Shown here piece by piece: positions 49,504-57,775 of a stretch of 64,000 nucleotides of DNA. The stretch covers positions 62,001 to 126,000 of the forward strand of contig NZ_JAWQJT010000002.1 in assembly GCF_033441515.1 (NCBI RefSeq), in the 5' to 3' direction. The DNA comes from Amycolatopsis solani. Lineage in GTDB: Bacteria; Actinomycetota; Actinomycetes; Mycobacteriales; Pseudonocardiaceae. A program made the translations under genes and the position numbers. Under the pieces are notes generated by a model that ran no database searches, was not told the origin of the DNA, and saw only the letters and a program-made list of their open reading frames with translations. Position 1 is the first letter of the stretch. Every line of letters begins with the position of its first letter.

Positions 49504-49717
49504 GCGCGCCCCCGCCCTTCGCGTCGGCGCCCGCCCATGCGCCCCAATGTGGCGTTGGGTGCGCTGGACGCACCCAATGTGGCGTTGGGTGCGCTGGACG
49601 CACCCAATGTGGCGTTGGGTGCGCTGGACGCACCTGTGGCGTTCGGTGCGCTGGACGCACCGAACGCCACATTGGGGCGCTTGGGGCCTGGGGCAGCCGG
49701 CTGTGGAGCTAGGCGCG
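49488..49717. repeat. 21-bp direct repeat flanking an inserted repeat element
   Basis: The 21 bases at 49488-49508, spanning the last codons and stop of the dehydratase gene, recur identically at 49697-49717, where they overlap the last codons and stop of the convergent RraA gene. Both copies contain CTAG, which reads as a stop on either strand. The simplest history is that two genes shared one CTAG until a ~209-bp unit was inserted or duplicated between them. Confidence 0.88.
49539..49680. repeat. Palindromic repeat element, copy 1 (hairpin array)
   Basis: A 142-bp element begins GCGCCCCAATGTGGCGTT and ends with its exact reverse complement, an 18-bp terminal inverted repeat. Inside are three tandem 30-bp units, each AATGTGGCGTT plus a hairpin GGGTGCG-CTGGA-CGCACCC, and one shorter variant unit. 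No protein is convincingly encoded; the repeating translation (APNVALGALD) is a by-product. A second copy is at 54923. Confidence 0.9.
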
Positions 49718-50449
49718 GCCCTGTTCGGCGCGCCACCGCTCGTACTCGGGCCGGGCCTCCTCCGACAGCGGGTAGTACCGGCGCAGGTCGCCGCCCTCGG
49801 ACAGCCGGATCCGGGAGAACTCCTCCCATTCCGCGTGTTCCTGGGCGTGCTCCACCAAAGCGGGGGCGAGCTTGACCGGCACCACGACGGCGCCGTCGTC
49901 GTCGGCGACCACGATGTCGCCCGGCTCGACGAGCGTGCCGCCGCACGCCACCGGCACGTTGACCGCGGCCGGGACGATTCCCGTCTGCGCGTGGAAGTTC
50001 GGGGTGGCGCCGCGGATCCACAGCCCGAGGCCGAGTTGCTTGGCCTCGCCGATGTCGCGCAGGCAGCCGTCGATCACCACGCCGAGGCCGCCGCGGCCCT
50101 TGAAGTAGGTCAGCATCATCTCGCCGAACACCCCGCTGCTCATGTCGCCGCGCGCGTCCACGACGATCATGTCGCCGGGCTGCGCGTGGTACATCACGTG
50201 GCGGTGCAGCTGCTTTTCCGGTTCCTCGTACTCGTCGACGGGGTAGAGGTCCTCCCGTTTCGGCAGGAACTGCAGCGTCAGCGCCGGGCCGGCCACGCGC
50301 ACGCCGGGCGTCACCGTGACCGGGCCGCGGATGAACGCGCTGCGAATACCCATGCGGCTGAGCTCGCCGCTGGCCGTCGCGCTGCCGATGGCCGCGAGCG
50401 CCGCGCTGAGTTCGGCGGGCGGGCGGACGATGTCGTGCGTCTCGACCAC
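49709..50449 (-). CDS. RraA-like aldolase/demethylmenaquinone methyltransferase family protein
   Basis: A 246-residue RraA-fold protein of the HMG/CHA-type class II pyruvate aldolase kind. The key Arg and Asp are in VIDGCLRDIGEAKQLG, and MIVVDARGDMSSGVFGEMM and GDIVVADDDGAVVVP are family motifs. It probably splits the 2-keto-3-deoxy acid made by the dehydratases into pyruvate and an aldehyde. It starts at GTG 50449. Its 3' end overlaps the duplicated 21-bp junction. Confidence 0.85.
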   Translation of the reverse strand: MVETHDIVRPPAELSAALAAIGSATASGELSRMGIRSAFIRGPVTVTPGVRVAGPALTLQFLPKREDLYPVDEYEEPEKQLHRHVMYHAQPGDMIVVDARGDMSSGVFGEMMLTYFKGRGGLGVVIDGCLRDIGEAKQLGLGLWIRGATPNFHAQTGIVPAAVNVPVACGGTLVEPGDIVVADDDGAVVVPVKLAPALVEHAQEHAEWEEFSRIRLSEGGDLRRYYPLSEEARPEYERWRAEQGRA

Positions 50450-50560
50450 GTCGGTGGCTCCCTCGGATCCGTGCTGATGCGTGCCTGTCGGAGAGTTCGA
50501 GCCTAGCCCGGTGAATCGCCGGGCAAAACCCGCTGCCGCACGGAATTCGTCGATCGCGCG

Positions 50561-52375
50561 TCAGCCGAGGGCGGCGTCGAGCGTGACCGCGGCGTCGATG
50601 AGGGCGAGGTGGGTGAAGGCCTGCGGGAAGTTGCCCAGCTGTTCGCCGGTCGGGGCGATCTCCTCGCCGTACAGGCCGACGTGGTTGGCGTAGGTCAGCA
50701 TCTTCTCGAACGCCGTGCGGGCCTCCTCGATGCGGCCCGCGCGGGTCAGCGCGTCGACGTAGTCGAAGCTGCACAACGAAAACGTGCCTTCGGAGCCGGC
50801 GAGGCCGTCCGGGGACGCGGCCGGGTTGTAGCGGTAGACCAGGCTGTCGGTCACCAGGTCGGTCTGGATCGCGTCGAGGGTGGAAAGCCACAGCGGGTCG
50901 GTGGCCGGGAGAAAACCGGTGCGGGGCATGCGGAGCAGGGCCGCGTCCAGTTCGTCGCTCGTGTCGTGCTGGACGAACGCGTTGCGCGTCGGGTGCCAGC
51001 CGCGGCTCAGGATCTGGGCGTAGATGCTGTCGCGCTGCCAGGTCCAGTTCTCGATCGGCGCGGGACGGCCGTGGGTGCTCGCCAGCCGGATGCCGCGGTC
51101 GAACGCGACCCAGCTCATCAGGCGGCCGTAGGTGAAGCGGCGGCGGCCGGCCCGGGTCTCCCAGATGCCTTCTTCGGGCTGGTCCCAGTGTTCGCCGAGC
51201 CAGTCCAGTGCCGCGCGGACGGCGGTCCAGCCCTGGTCGGGGAGCTCGAACCCCGCCCGGTCGGCGGCGAAAACACTGTCGAGCGCTTCGCCGTAGATGT
51301 CGAGCTGCACCTGCCCGGCCGCGTCGTTGCCGATCCGGACCGGGCTCGACCCGCGGTACCCCGACCAGTGCGCGAGGCTCTCCTCGCGCAGGTCCGACGT
51401 CCCGTCCACCCGGTACAGCACGGCGAGCGGCCCGCCGGCCCCGCCGCCGCCTTCGCGGATGCGGTCGCCCAGCCAGCTCCCGAACCGGGCGGCCTCCTCG
51501 GCGAACCCGAGCGAGAGCAGCGCCGAGACCGAAAAGGACGCGTCCCGGACCCAGGTGTAGCGGTAGTCCCAGTTGCGTTCCCCGCCGAGCTGTTCGGGCA
51601 GCCCGAGGGTGGGCGCGGCGACCAGCCCGCCGGTCGGCGCGTACGTGAGCAGCTTGAGCGTGATCGCCGAGCGGGCCACGATCTCCCGCCAGCGGCCGCG
51701 GTAGGTGGAGCCCGCGAGCCACCCGCGCCACCAGTCCACAGTGGACCGGAAGAGCGCCTCGAACTCGGCGACGCGCAGTTCGCGCGGGGGCTCGGCGGCG
51801 TCGGTCTCGAGCACGACCCCGCGGACCTGGCCCGCGGTGAGGGCCAGCCGCAGGTGCACGTCACCGCCTTCGACACGGGCCTCGGCGAGGTGCTCGTCGC
51901 CGGGTTCGCGAACGGCGTGCAACACGAGGGACGTCTCGCGCGCGATGAACACCGCCCCGTTCGCGACGAGCATCGCCTGGTGCGGCCGCCTGCCGTAGTC
52001 GAAGCGGGGCGCGACCACGACGTCGAACGTCATCCGGCCGCGGACGCAGCGGATGAGCCGGGCGATCCGGTGCTCGGTGGTGGCGGTGGGGCCGCACGGC
52101 GGCATGAAGTCGACCACCTCGCCGATGCCGTCCGGGCCGGAGAACCGGGTGATCAGCACCGCGGTGTCCGGGTGGTACATCTGGGAGCTCGCGCAGGCGC
52201 CGGCCGGGCGGACGCGGAACCGGCCGCCGCGCTCGTCGTCGAGCAGGGCGCCGAAGACCGACGGCGAATCGAACCGCGGGGTGCAGAACCAGTCGATCGA
52301 GCCGTCGGTCGTCACCAGCGCGGCGGTCTGCAGGTCGCCGATCAGCCCGTGCTCGGCGATCGTGGTCTCGGTCAT
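50561..52375 (-). CDS. Glycoside hydrolase family 15 (glucoamylase/trehalase-like)
   Basis: A 604-residue cytosolic GH15 enzyme. An N-terminal beta-sandwich begins IGDLQTAALVTTDGSIDWFCTPRFDSPSVFGALLD, typical of GH15 trehalases and glucan glucohydrolases. The (alpha/alpha)6 barrel contains RNWDYRYTWVRDASFSV and catalytic Glu candidates in QPEEGIWETR and GSEGTFSLCSFDYVDAL. It may release glucose from trehalose or alpha-glucans. The 5' flank (52376-52501) is shared with the divergent MFS gene. Confidence 0.9.
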   Translation of the reverse strand: MTETTIAEHGLIGDLQTAALVTTDGSIDWFCTPRFDSPSVFGALLDDERGGRFRVRPAGACASSQMYHPDTAVLITRFSGPDGIGEVVDFMPPCGPTATTEHRIARLIRCVRGRMTFDVVVAPRFDYGRRPHQAMLVANGAVFIARETSLVLHAVREPGDEHLAEARVEGGDVHLRLALTAGQVRGVVLETDAAEPPRELRVAEFEALFRSTVDWWRGWLAGSTYRGRWREIVARSAITLKLLTYAPTGGLVAAPTLGLPEQLGGERNWDYRYTWVRDASFSVSALLSLGFAEEAARFGSWLGDRIREGGGGAGGPLAVLYRVDGTSDLREESLAHWSGYRGSSPVRIGNDAAGQVQLDIYGEALDSVFAADRAGFELPDQGWTAVRAALDWLGEHWDQPEEGIWETRAGRRRFTYGRLMSWVAFDRGIRLASTHGRPAPIENWTWQRDSIYAQILSRGWHPTRNAFVQHDTSDELDAALLRMPRTGFLPATDPLWLSTLDAIQTDLVTDSLVYRYNPAASPDGLAGSEGTFSLCSFDYVDALTRAGRIEEARTAFEKMLTYANHVGLYGEEIAPTGEQLGNFPQAFTHLALIDAAVTLDAALG

Positions 52376-52501
52376 CGTTCCTCCAAGGGGGTCGCCTGCA
52401 CCGTCGCCGGAGCGGGCGGCGGCTGCCTCATCCCCGCGGGGTGAGGTGGTCCGGCCCCGGCCACGCCACGGTGGGCGGCACCCGAGCAGGAAGGCCCGCC
52501 G

Positions 52502-53902
52502 ATGATCGTGCTGCCACTGGCTTTGGCCCAGTTCGTCGCGAGTTACGCGGCCACCACGATGACCGTGGCCGTGAGCGCCATCGCCGCGGATCTCGGCACG
52601 ACCGTGCTCGGCGTGCAGACGGCGATCACGGTGTTCACCCTGACCATGGCGTCGCTCATGGTGCCGGGCAGCAAGCTGAGCGACCTGCTGGGCCGCAAGC
52701 GCTGCTTCCTGGCCGGGCTGGCCGTCTACGGCTCCGGCGCGCTGCTCGCGTCGGCGGCGCACGGACCGGGGCTGCTGATCTTCGGTTATTCGCTGCTGGA
52801 AGGGATCGGGTCGGCGCTGATGATCCCGCCGATCTACATCCTGGTCACCGTGACCAGCCCCGGCCTCGAGGCGAGGGCGCGTGCCTTCGGCGTGGTCAGC
52901 GGCGCGGGCGCGCTCGGGGCCGCGGCCGGGCCGCTCGTCGGTGGCCTGGTCACGACGTGGCTCGGGTGGCGCGCGTCGTTCCTCCTGCAGGTGCTGCTGG
53001 TCGGCCTGATCGTCGTGCTGGCCCTGCGGATCACCGAGCCGCCCGCGCCGCCGCGCGAGCAGCGGTTCGACGTCGCCGGAGCGATCCTTTCGGCTGCCGG
53101 CCTGTTCTTCGTCGTCTTCGGCGTCCTGCAGGCGGGCACCTACGGCTGGCTGGTCTCACGCGCGGACTTCGCCGTCGGCGGGGTCGTCCTGCTGCGGGCC
53201 GGCGGCGTCTCCCCGGTGTGGCTGTTCGCCGGGATCGGTGCCGGGTTCCTCGCGGTGTTCTTCGCGCACGTCCGCGCGCGCGAGCGGGCGGGCCGGGAAC
53301 CGCTGGTGCCCGCCGGGCTCTTCCGGGACCGCGTCACGCGGCTCGGGCTGTCGACCCAGCACGTCCAGTGGCTCGTCCTGCAGGGGTCGTTCTTCGTCGT
53401 GGCGGTGTACCTGCAGGAGGTTCGCGGTTACGACGCGATCGAAACCGGGCTGGTGCTGACCCCCGCGACCGTCGGCATCCTGGGTGCCTCGGCGGCCGCG
53501 GGCCGGCTGGCGCGGCGGCACTCCCAGCGCGGGCTCGTCCGCGCCGGTTTCGTCGTCACCGTCGCGGGGCTGGCCCTGCTGCTCCTGCTGGTCCGGGCCG
53601 ACTCCGGCGTGGCGAGTACGGTGCCCGGCCTGTTCCTGCTCGGCGCCGGCGTCGGGATCATGCTGACGGCGTCGGTGAACCTGGTGCAATCCCGGTTCCC
53701 GGACTCGGCCCAGGGCGACATCTCGGGGGTGTCGCGCAGCGTGTCGAACCTGGGCTCGTCGGTGGGGACCGCGCTGGCCGGGTCCGTCCTGGCCGGCACG
53801 CCCCACCTCGGCGGCCGTTCCTTCGCGCTCTCCCTCGCCACGCTGGGCGTCGCGGCGGTGGCCGGGCTCATCGCGGCCCTGCGGCTGCCGGCGCCGGACT
53901 GA
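52502..53902 (+). CDS. MFS transporter, DHA2-type drug/H+ antiporter
   Basis: A 466-residue exporter. The first motif is ASLMVPGSKLSDLLGRKRCFLAG, and motif C, GAGALGAAAGPLVGGLV, marks antiporters. About 12-14 hydrophobic segments are visible, including a second half beginning at LSTQHVQWLVLQGSFFVVAVYLQE. The substrate is unknown. It has no adjacent regulator. The 3' third of its antisense strand is an unbroken frame continuing from the channel gene. Confidence 0.88.
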   Translation: MIVLPLALAQFVASYAATTMTVAVSAIAADLGTTVLGVQTAITVFTLTMASLMVPGSKLSDLLGRKRCFLAGLAVYGSGALLASAAHGPGLLIFGYSLLEGIGSALMIPPIYILVTVTSPGLEARARAFGVVSGAGALGAAAGPLVGGLVTTWLGWRASFLLQVLLVGLIVVLALRITEPPAPPREQRFDVAGAILSAAGLFFVVFGVLQAGTYGWLVSRADFAVGGVVLLRAGGVSPVWLFAGIGAGFLAVFFAHVRARERAGREPLVPAGLFRDRVTRLGLSTQHVQWLVLQGSFFVVAVYLQEVRGYDAIETGLVLTPATVGILGASAAAGRLARRHSQRGLVRAGFVVTVAGLALLLLLVRADSGVASTVPGLFLLGAGVGIMLTASVNLVQSRFPDSAQGDISGVSRSVSNLGSSVGTALAGSVLAGTPHLGGRSFALSLATLGVAAVAGLIAALRLPAPD

Positions 53903-54409
53903 GCCGTCCTTTGTGGACGAACGACGCACGGCGGTCACGATCACGCGCAGCACCACGCCCAGCACCACCAGGTCGGTGACCATCTGCAGGGTCACCAGCA
54001 CCCGGGCGGCGGCGGAAACCGGGGTGATGTCCCCGAAGCCCACCGTGGTGAAGACCGTGACCGCGAAGTACAGCGCGTCGGTCCTCGTCAGGCTCGTGCT
54101 GAAGGAACCCGCCCGGTTGAGCGCGAGGACGTAGTAGCCGTCGGCGAACAGCAGCAGGAACAGCGGGACGACGAGAGCGAGGGCTTGGACGCCCTGCCAG
54201 GCGGGGAACGGCGAGCGCAGGATCATCCGCACCTCGCCGACGACCAGCAGGGCCACGAGCGCGAGACCGGCCGCGAAGACGGCCGCCGTCCACGGCCGCA
54301 GGGCCTGGTCGACCGGCAGCAGGTAGTAGAGGCAGACGAGCGCGGTGACCGTCAGCACCGGCCGGAGCACCGCGAGGTGGACGAACCGCCACCGCCGCGC
54401 CGCGGTCAA
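53156..54409 (-). CDS. Two-segment potassium-channel-like protein, frame open through MFS antisense
   Basis: The first ~165 codons (54409 to ~53914) encode an ion channel: two N-terminal hydrophobic segments (VLTVTALVCLYYLLPV, AAVFAAGLALVALLVVGEV), then a pore unit of the Kir/KcsA type with helix ALVVPLFLLLFADGYYVLAL, selectivity filter TTVGFGD (121-127) and inner helix VLVTLQMVTDLVVLGVVLRVIV. No stop follows. The frame continues another ~250 codons as Arg/Gly-rich antisense of the MFS gene to 53156. Homologues usually end near residue 170, so a stop may have been lost or a sequence error present. TTG 54409 overlaps the stop of the SHOCT gene (TTGA). Confidence 0.7.
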   Translation of the reverse strand: MTAARRWRFVHLAVLRPVLTVTALVCLYYLLPVDQALRPWTAAVFAAGLALVALLVVGEVRMILRSPFPAWQGVQALALVVPLFLLLFADGYYVLALNRAGSFSTSLTRTDALYFAVTVFTTVGFGDITPVSAAARVLVTLQMVTDLVVLGVVLRVIVTAVRRSSTKDGSVRRRQPQGRDEPGHRRDAQRGEGEREGTAAEVGRAGQDGPGQRGPHRRAQVRHAARHPRDVALGRVREPGLHQVHRRRQHDPDAGAEQEQAGHRTRHAGVGPDQQEQQGQPRDGDDETGADEPALGVPPRQPARGRRGTQDADGRGGQHQPGFDRVVTANLLQVHRHDEERPLQDEPLDVLGRQPEPRDAVPEEPGGHQRFPARPLARADVREEHREEPGTDPGEQPHRGDAAGPQQDDPADGEVRA

Positions 54410-54810
54410 CGCGCGAGGGCCTTCTGCTTGAGCACGCGGTATTCCGCGTCGTCGATGATGCCGTCTTCCAGCAGCCGCCGGGCTTCGGCGATCTGTGCCG
54501 CGCTGGTCTTGTCCGATGTGGACACCGAGCGCACGTAGTCGTCGAACTGGTGCCGCGCGGCGACTTCTCGCGCCCGCTGCCGCTCCACGAGGTGCCGTCC
54601 CTGGGTGCCGAGGTAGAGCAGGACGCCGATGATCGGCAGCACGATCACCAGCACCGTCCACCCCGCCTTGGCCCAGCCGGACACGTCGGTGCGGCGGTAC
54701 AGGTCGCCGAAGGCCACGAACAGCAGCCAGAACCAGGCGATCCAGCAGAAGAACACCAGCATCGTCCCCATGAGATCGAGAAACGGGTACTCCGCGCTCG
54801 CCAGGGCCAT
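54406..54810 (-). CDS. PLDc_N/SHOCT membrane protein
   Basis: A 134-residue protein with two hydrophobic segments (GTMLVFFCWIAWFWLLFVAFGDLYRR and WTVLVIVLPIIGVLLYLGTQGR) and a SHOCT C-terminal motif (AAQIAEARRLLEDGIIDDAEYRVLKQKAL), a short oligomerisation element. The function is unknown; such proteins accompany membrane stress genes. ATG 54810 follows GAGGAGATGTC and is preferred over the upstream GTG. The next gene, the channel, starts in its stop codon. Confidence 0.83.
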   Translation of the reverse strand: MALASAEYPFLDLMGTMLVFFCWIAWFWLLFVAFGDLYRRTDVSGWAKAGWTVLVIVLPIIGVLLYLGTQGRHLVERQRAREVAARHQFDDYVRSVSTSDKTSAAQIAEARRLLEDGIIDDAEYRVLKQKALAR

Positions 54811-54922
54811 GACATCTCCTCGTCCGGGATCGGGGGCCAGGCACGCTCGCACGTGCCCGGCCCACTCGACCGGATCCGCGGCCCGCACGCCTCACCCCAA
54901 CCGGGTGGGTCGCCCGCTCGAT

Positions 54923-55007
54923 GCGCCCCAATGTGGCGTTCGGTGCGTCCAACGCACCGAACGCCACATTGGGTGCGTCTGACGCACCCAATGCCACATT
55001 GGGGCGC
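54923..55007. repeat. Palindromic repeat element, copy 2
   Basis: An 85-bp element begins with the same GCGCCCCAATGTGGCGTT as copy 1 and ends GCCACATTGGGGCGC. It contains GGTGCG-TCCAA-CGCACC and GGGTGCG-TCTGA-CGCACCC hairpins. The outer ~15 bp are complementary, so the whole can fold into one long cruciform. It lies between two same-strand genes, 6 bp after the LuxR stop, and may act as that gene's terminator. Confidence 0.88.
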
Positions 55008-55013
55008 TGGGGG

Positions 55014-57680
55014 TCAGACCGTGAAGTCGGCGACCTCCGCGTCGAGCAGTCCGCGGGCCTGGGCGATCGCCACCGCCTCGCGTCGGCTGCGGACGTCGAG
55101 CTTCGCGTAGATGCCGCGGACGTGGGTCTTGACGGTGTTGGGCGAGACGGTCAGGTCCTGGGCGATCTCGTCGATCGACCGCTGCGTCGGCAGGAGGCGC
55201 AGGACGCTGCGTTCGCGCTCGGTCAGCGGCGCGGGCATCGGCGGGGTGTGCAGCCGGCGCCGCAGGGCGAGGATCTCGCCCGCGAACCGCTCGCCGGTGC
55301 CGAGGCCGCCCAGCCTGCTGGTGAGGAAGCCGACGAGCTCGCGGGGGGCGAAGACGAACGGGAACCGGACGCCCGTCGGTTCGGCCGTGCGCAGGGCTTC
55401 GTCGAGCAGCCGGGCCGCCCGGTCCCTGGCCCCGGCGGCCAGCGCGGCCTGCACCCCGACCAGTGCCGCCTCGATCGTGACCCACGCCAGCGTCATCGGG
55501 GTCCCGTCGTCCGCCAGTGAGCGCAGCACGGTGCTCGCCGCGTGGTGGCGGCCGAGGCGCAGCTGGGTGCGGGCGCGCATCAGGAGCAGCTCGCCCGAAC
55601 CGGAGAGGACCGGCAGGGCCCAGCGGACGGTCTCCCTCGCCTGGCCGGCCGCCCCCAGCCGCAGGGCCGCGCGCTGCTCCAGGACGGCGCACAGCGCGAC
55701 GTGCGCGGTGGGGCACGCCCGGCCGGTGCCGAGGCGGCCGCGGACCCGCCGCATCCGGCGCAGCCCGGCGTGCCAGCCGCCGAGCTCGAACTCGGCGGCG
55801 CCGCGCAGGGTTTCCGCGAAGAGCCGCAGGTCGCGGGCCGCGCGCGCCGGGGCGTCACCGAGCAGCTGCCCGGTCTCCTTCGCGTGCTTGACGCACTCGG
55901 CGGGCTCGCCGCGCAGCAGGGCGCCGTACGCCAGCGCGGCACTCGCCTGTGCGCCCTGGACCGACCGCAGGGGATCCGGCCGCGGCCGGCGGGCCTCCGC
56001 CCGGCGGGCCAGCGTCTCCATCACGCGGTAGTCGCCGTCGCGGCCGGCCAGCTCGGCGAGCGTGGTGAGGCACTGGGCGACCGTGAAGTCCTGCCGGAGT
56101 TCTTCCACCGTGCCGAGCAGGCCCACCAGTGCCTCGCGCGCCGGCTCGCGCTCGCCGCGCGCGGCGGTGATCCCGGCGCGGTGCAGCGTCGCGAGCCCGC
56201 TCAGGCCGGTGCCCGCCGCCAGGTGCTCGTCGACCTGCCGGGCCGCGCGGAGGGCCTGGGCCGGCGTGCGGTCGAGCTCGGCCAGGCGGGCGTAGGCCAG
56301 TTGCCGCAGCACGGTCAGCTCCGCCGCCGGCCGGTCCGGCCAGGCCGCCTCCGCGCGGGACAGCTGGAGGCGGGCCGCCGACGTCTCGGCCGCCTCCAGG
56401 CACAACGCGGCCGAGATCAGCGCGGCCAGGGGATCGGCCGCGACGCGGCGGTCTTCGAGCACGGTGAGCGCCAGGCGCAGCACGTGGTGCTCACCCGCGA
56501 GGAACAACGTGACGGCGTGTTCGCGCAGGAGTTCGCCCACGCGGGCGGGATCACCCGCGCGGACGCTGTGCAGCAACGCCGGCGCGGGCCGGTCGTGCTC
56601 GGCGAACCAGCGGGCCGCCGTCGCGTGCAGCGTCCGGACCCGGTCCGGTGCCCGTCGCCGCAGCTCGGCGCGCAGGTAGGTGCGCAGCAGCGGCGTCACG
56701 CGGTGCTGCGGCGGCGTGCCGGTGGAGTCGACGACGTGGGTGGCGGGCTCGCCGAGCTCGCGAAGCATCGCTTCGGCGTCCGCGCGGCCGCACAGCACCG
56801 GCGCGAGCCCGGCCGGGAGCTCGTCGCAGATGCTGATCATCCGCAGCACGTCCCGCTGCGGCGCGGTCAGCGAAGCGAGGACTTCGTCGGTCAGGTAGGC
56901 GAGCACGGCGGGCTCGCGTCCGGTGTCGAACTCGCGCAGGCTGCCGTGGCGGGCCGCGGACGACGCGGCGAGGCGCAGCCCGGCCGGCCAGCCGCCGGTC
57001 CGGGCGACGAGCGGGCCGGCCTGGTCCGGCGGGATCGCCGCGTCGGCGCCGGCGAACAAGGCTTCCGCCTCGGCGGCGGTGAACCGCAGCCGGGGGGCGC
57101 CGATTTCGACGAGCCGGTCCGCGAGCCGCGCCCGTCCCAGCGGCAGGGGTGGCTCCCGGCGGCTCGAGATCGCCAGGCACAGCCCCGCCGGCTGGTGGCG
57201 GACCAGCGCCTGCAGCCCGTGCCACGGACCGGGCGAGGTGATTTCCTGGGCGCTGTCGATGACGAGCACGACGGGGCCCGGCACCGCGTCGAGCGCGTCG
57301 GCCACCTGGGCCAGGAAGCCGAGGTCCGTGCTCGGGGACTCGGGGACCGCCAGCAGCCGCAGCGGGTTGCCCTCCGGGATCCGGCCGCAGCTGCCGAAGG
57401 CTTCGAGAACCGCCGACCAGAAGAGCCGGTCATCGTTGTCGTCGGCGTCGGCGGACAGCCAGGCGACCGCCTCGCGGTCCCGGCGCCGCGCCCACTCGGC
57501 GAGGAGCACGGTCTTGCCGAAGCCGGCCGGAGCACCGACGAACACCATGGCCGCATCGCTCGCCCCGTCGAGGACGCCGAGCAGCCGCGGCCGTGACACG
57601 AGGTCCGCCGGCGGGGCGGGGACGGTGATCTTCGTTCTCGGAACCCGTCTCCGGGACGCGGCACCGCGGCACTGGCGCAT
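55014..57680 (-). CDS. MalT-like LuxR family ATPase regulator
   Basis: An 888-residue STAND-class regulator. Walker A is GAPAGFGKT (49-57) and Walker B is VVLVIDSAQE. A winged-helix and long TPR-like helical region span ~330-790, and the C-terminal LuxR HTH is LTERERSVLRLLPTQRSIDEIAQDLTVSPNTVKTHVRGIYAKL. These proteins switch between ADP- and ATP-bound states upon binding an inducer. ATG 57680 follows AAAGGAGAA and is chosen over an earlier ATG 11 codons upstream. A paralogue lies at 61455. The sensed ligand is unknown. Confidence 0.9.
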   Translation of the reverse strand: MRQCRGAASRRRVPRTKITVPAPPADLVSRPRLLGVLDGASDAAMVFVGAPAGFGKTVLLAEWARRRDREAVAWLSADADDNDDRLFWSAVLEAFGSCGRIPEGNPLRLLAVPESPSTDLGFLAQVADALDAVPGPVVLVIDSAQEITSPGPWHGLQALVRHQPAGLCLAISSRREPPLPLGRARLADRLVEIGAPRLRFTAAEAEALFAGADAAIPPDQAGPLVARTGGWPAGLRLAASSAARHGSLREFDTGREPAVLAYLTDEVLASLTAPQRDVLRMISICDELPAGLAPVLCGRADAEAMLRELGEPATHVVDSTGTPPQHRVTPLLRTYLRAELRRRAPDRVRTLHATAARWFAEHDRPAPALLHSVRAGDPARVGELLREHAVTLFLAGEHHVLRLALTVLEDRRVAADPLAALISAALCLEAAETSAARLQLSRAEAAWPDRPAAELTVLRQLAYARLAELDRTPAQALRAARQVDEHLAAGTGLSGLATLHRAGITAARGEREPAREALVGLLGTVEELRQDFTVAQCLTTLAELAGRDGDYRVMETLARRAEARRPRPDPLRSVQGAQASAALAYGALLRGEPAECVKHAKETGQLLGDAPARAARDLRLFAETLRGAAEFELGGWHAGLRRMRRVRGRLGTGRACPTAHVALCAVLEQRAALRLGAAGQARETVRWALPVLSGSGELLLMRARTQLRLGRHHAASTVLRSLADDGTPMTLAWVTIEAALVGVQAALAAGARDRAARLLDEALRTAEPTGVRFPFVFAPRELVGFLTSRLGGLGTGERFAGEILALRRRLHTPPMPAPLTERERSVLRLLPTQRSIDEIAQDLTVSPNTVKTHVRGIYAKLDVRSRREAVAIAQARGLLDAEVADFTV

Positions 57681-57775
57681 GCGCAATTCTCCTTTGTGAT
57701 CGGTTTCGGGCAACCGGCGGATCTTGCCACGCCATTGGCGCGGCTCACCCCCTGTGGGCGAGGAAAACGAGGGCC

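Noticed and set aside
49539..49680. CRISPR array
   Set aside because: There are no unique spacers: the whole 30-bp unit repeats, and no cas genes are in the window.
49537..49875. Peptide repeats (APNVALGALD-) as a repetitive protein gene
   Set aside because: The repeats come from a palindromic intergenic element; both strands give similar peptides and the frame runs into antisense of the RraA gene.
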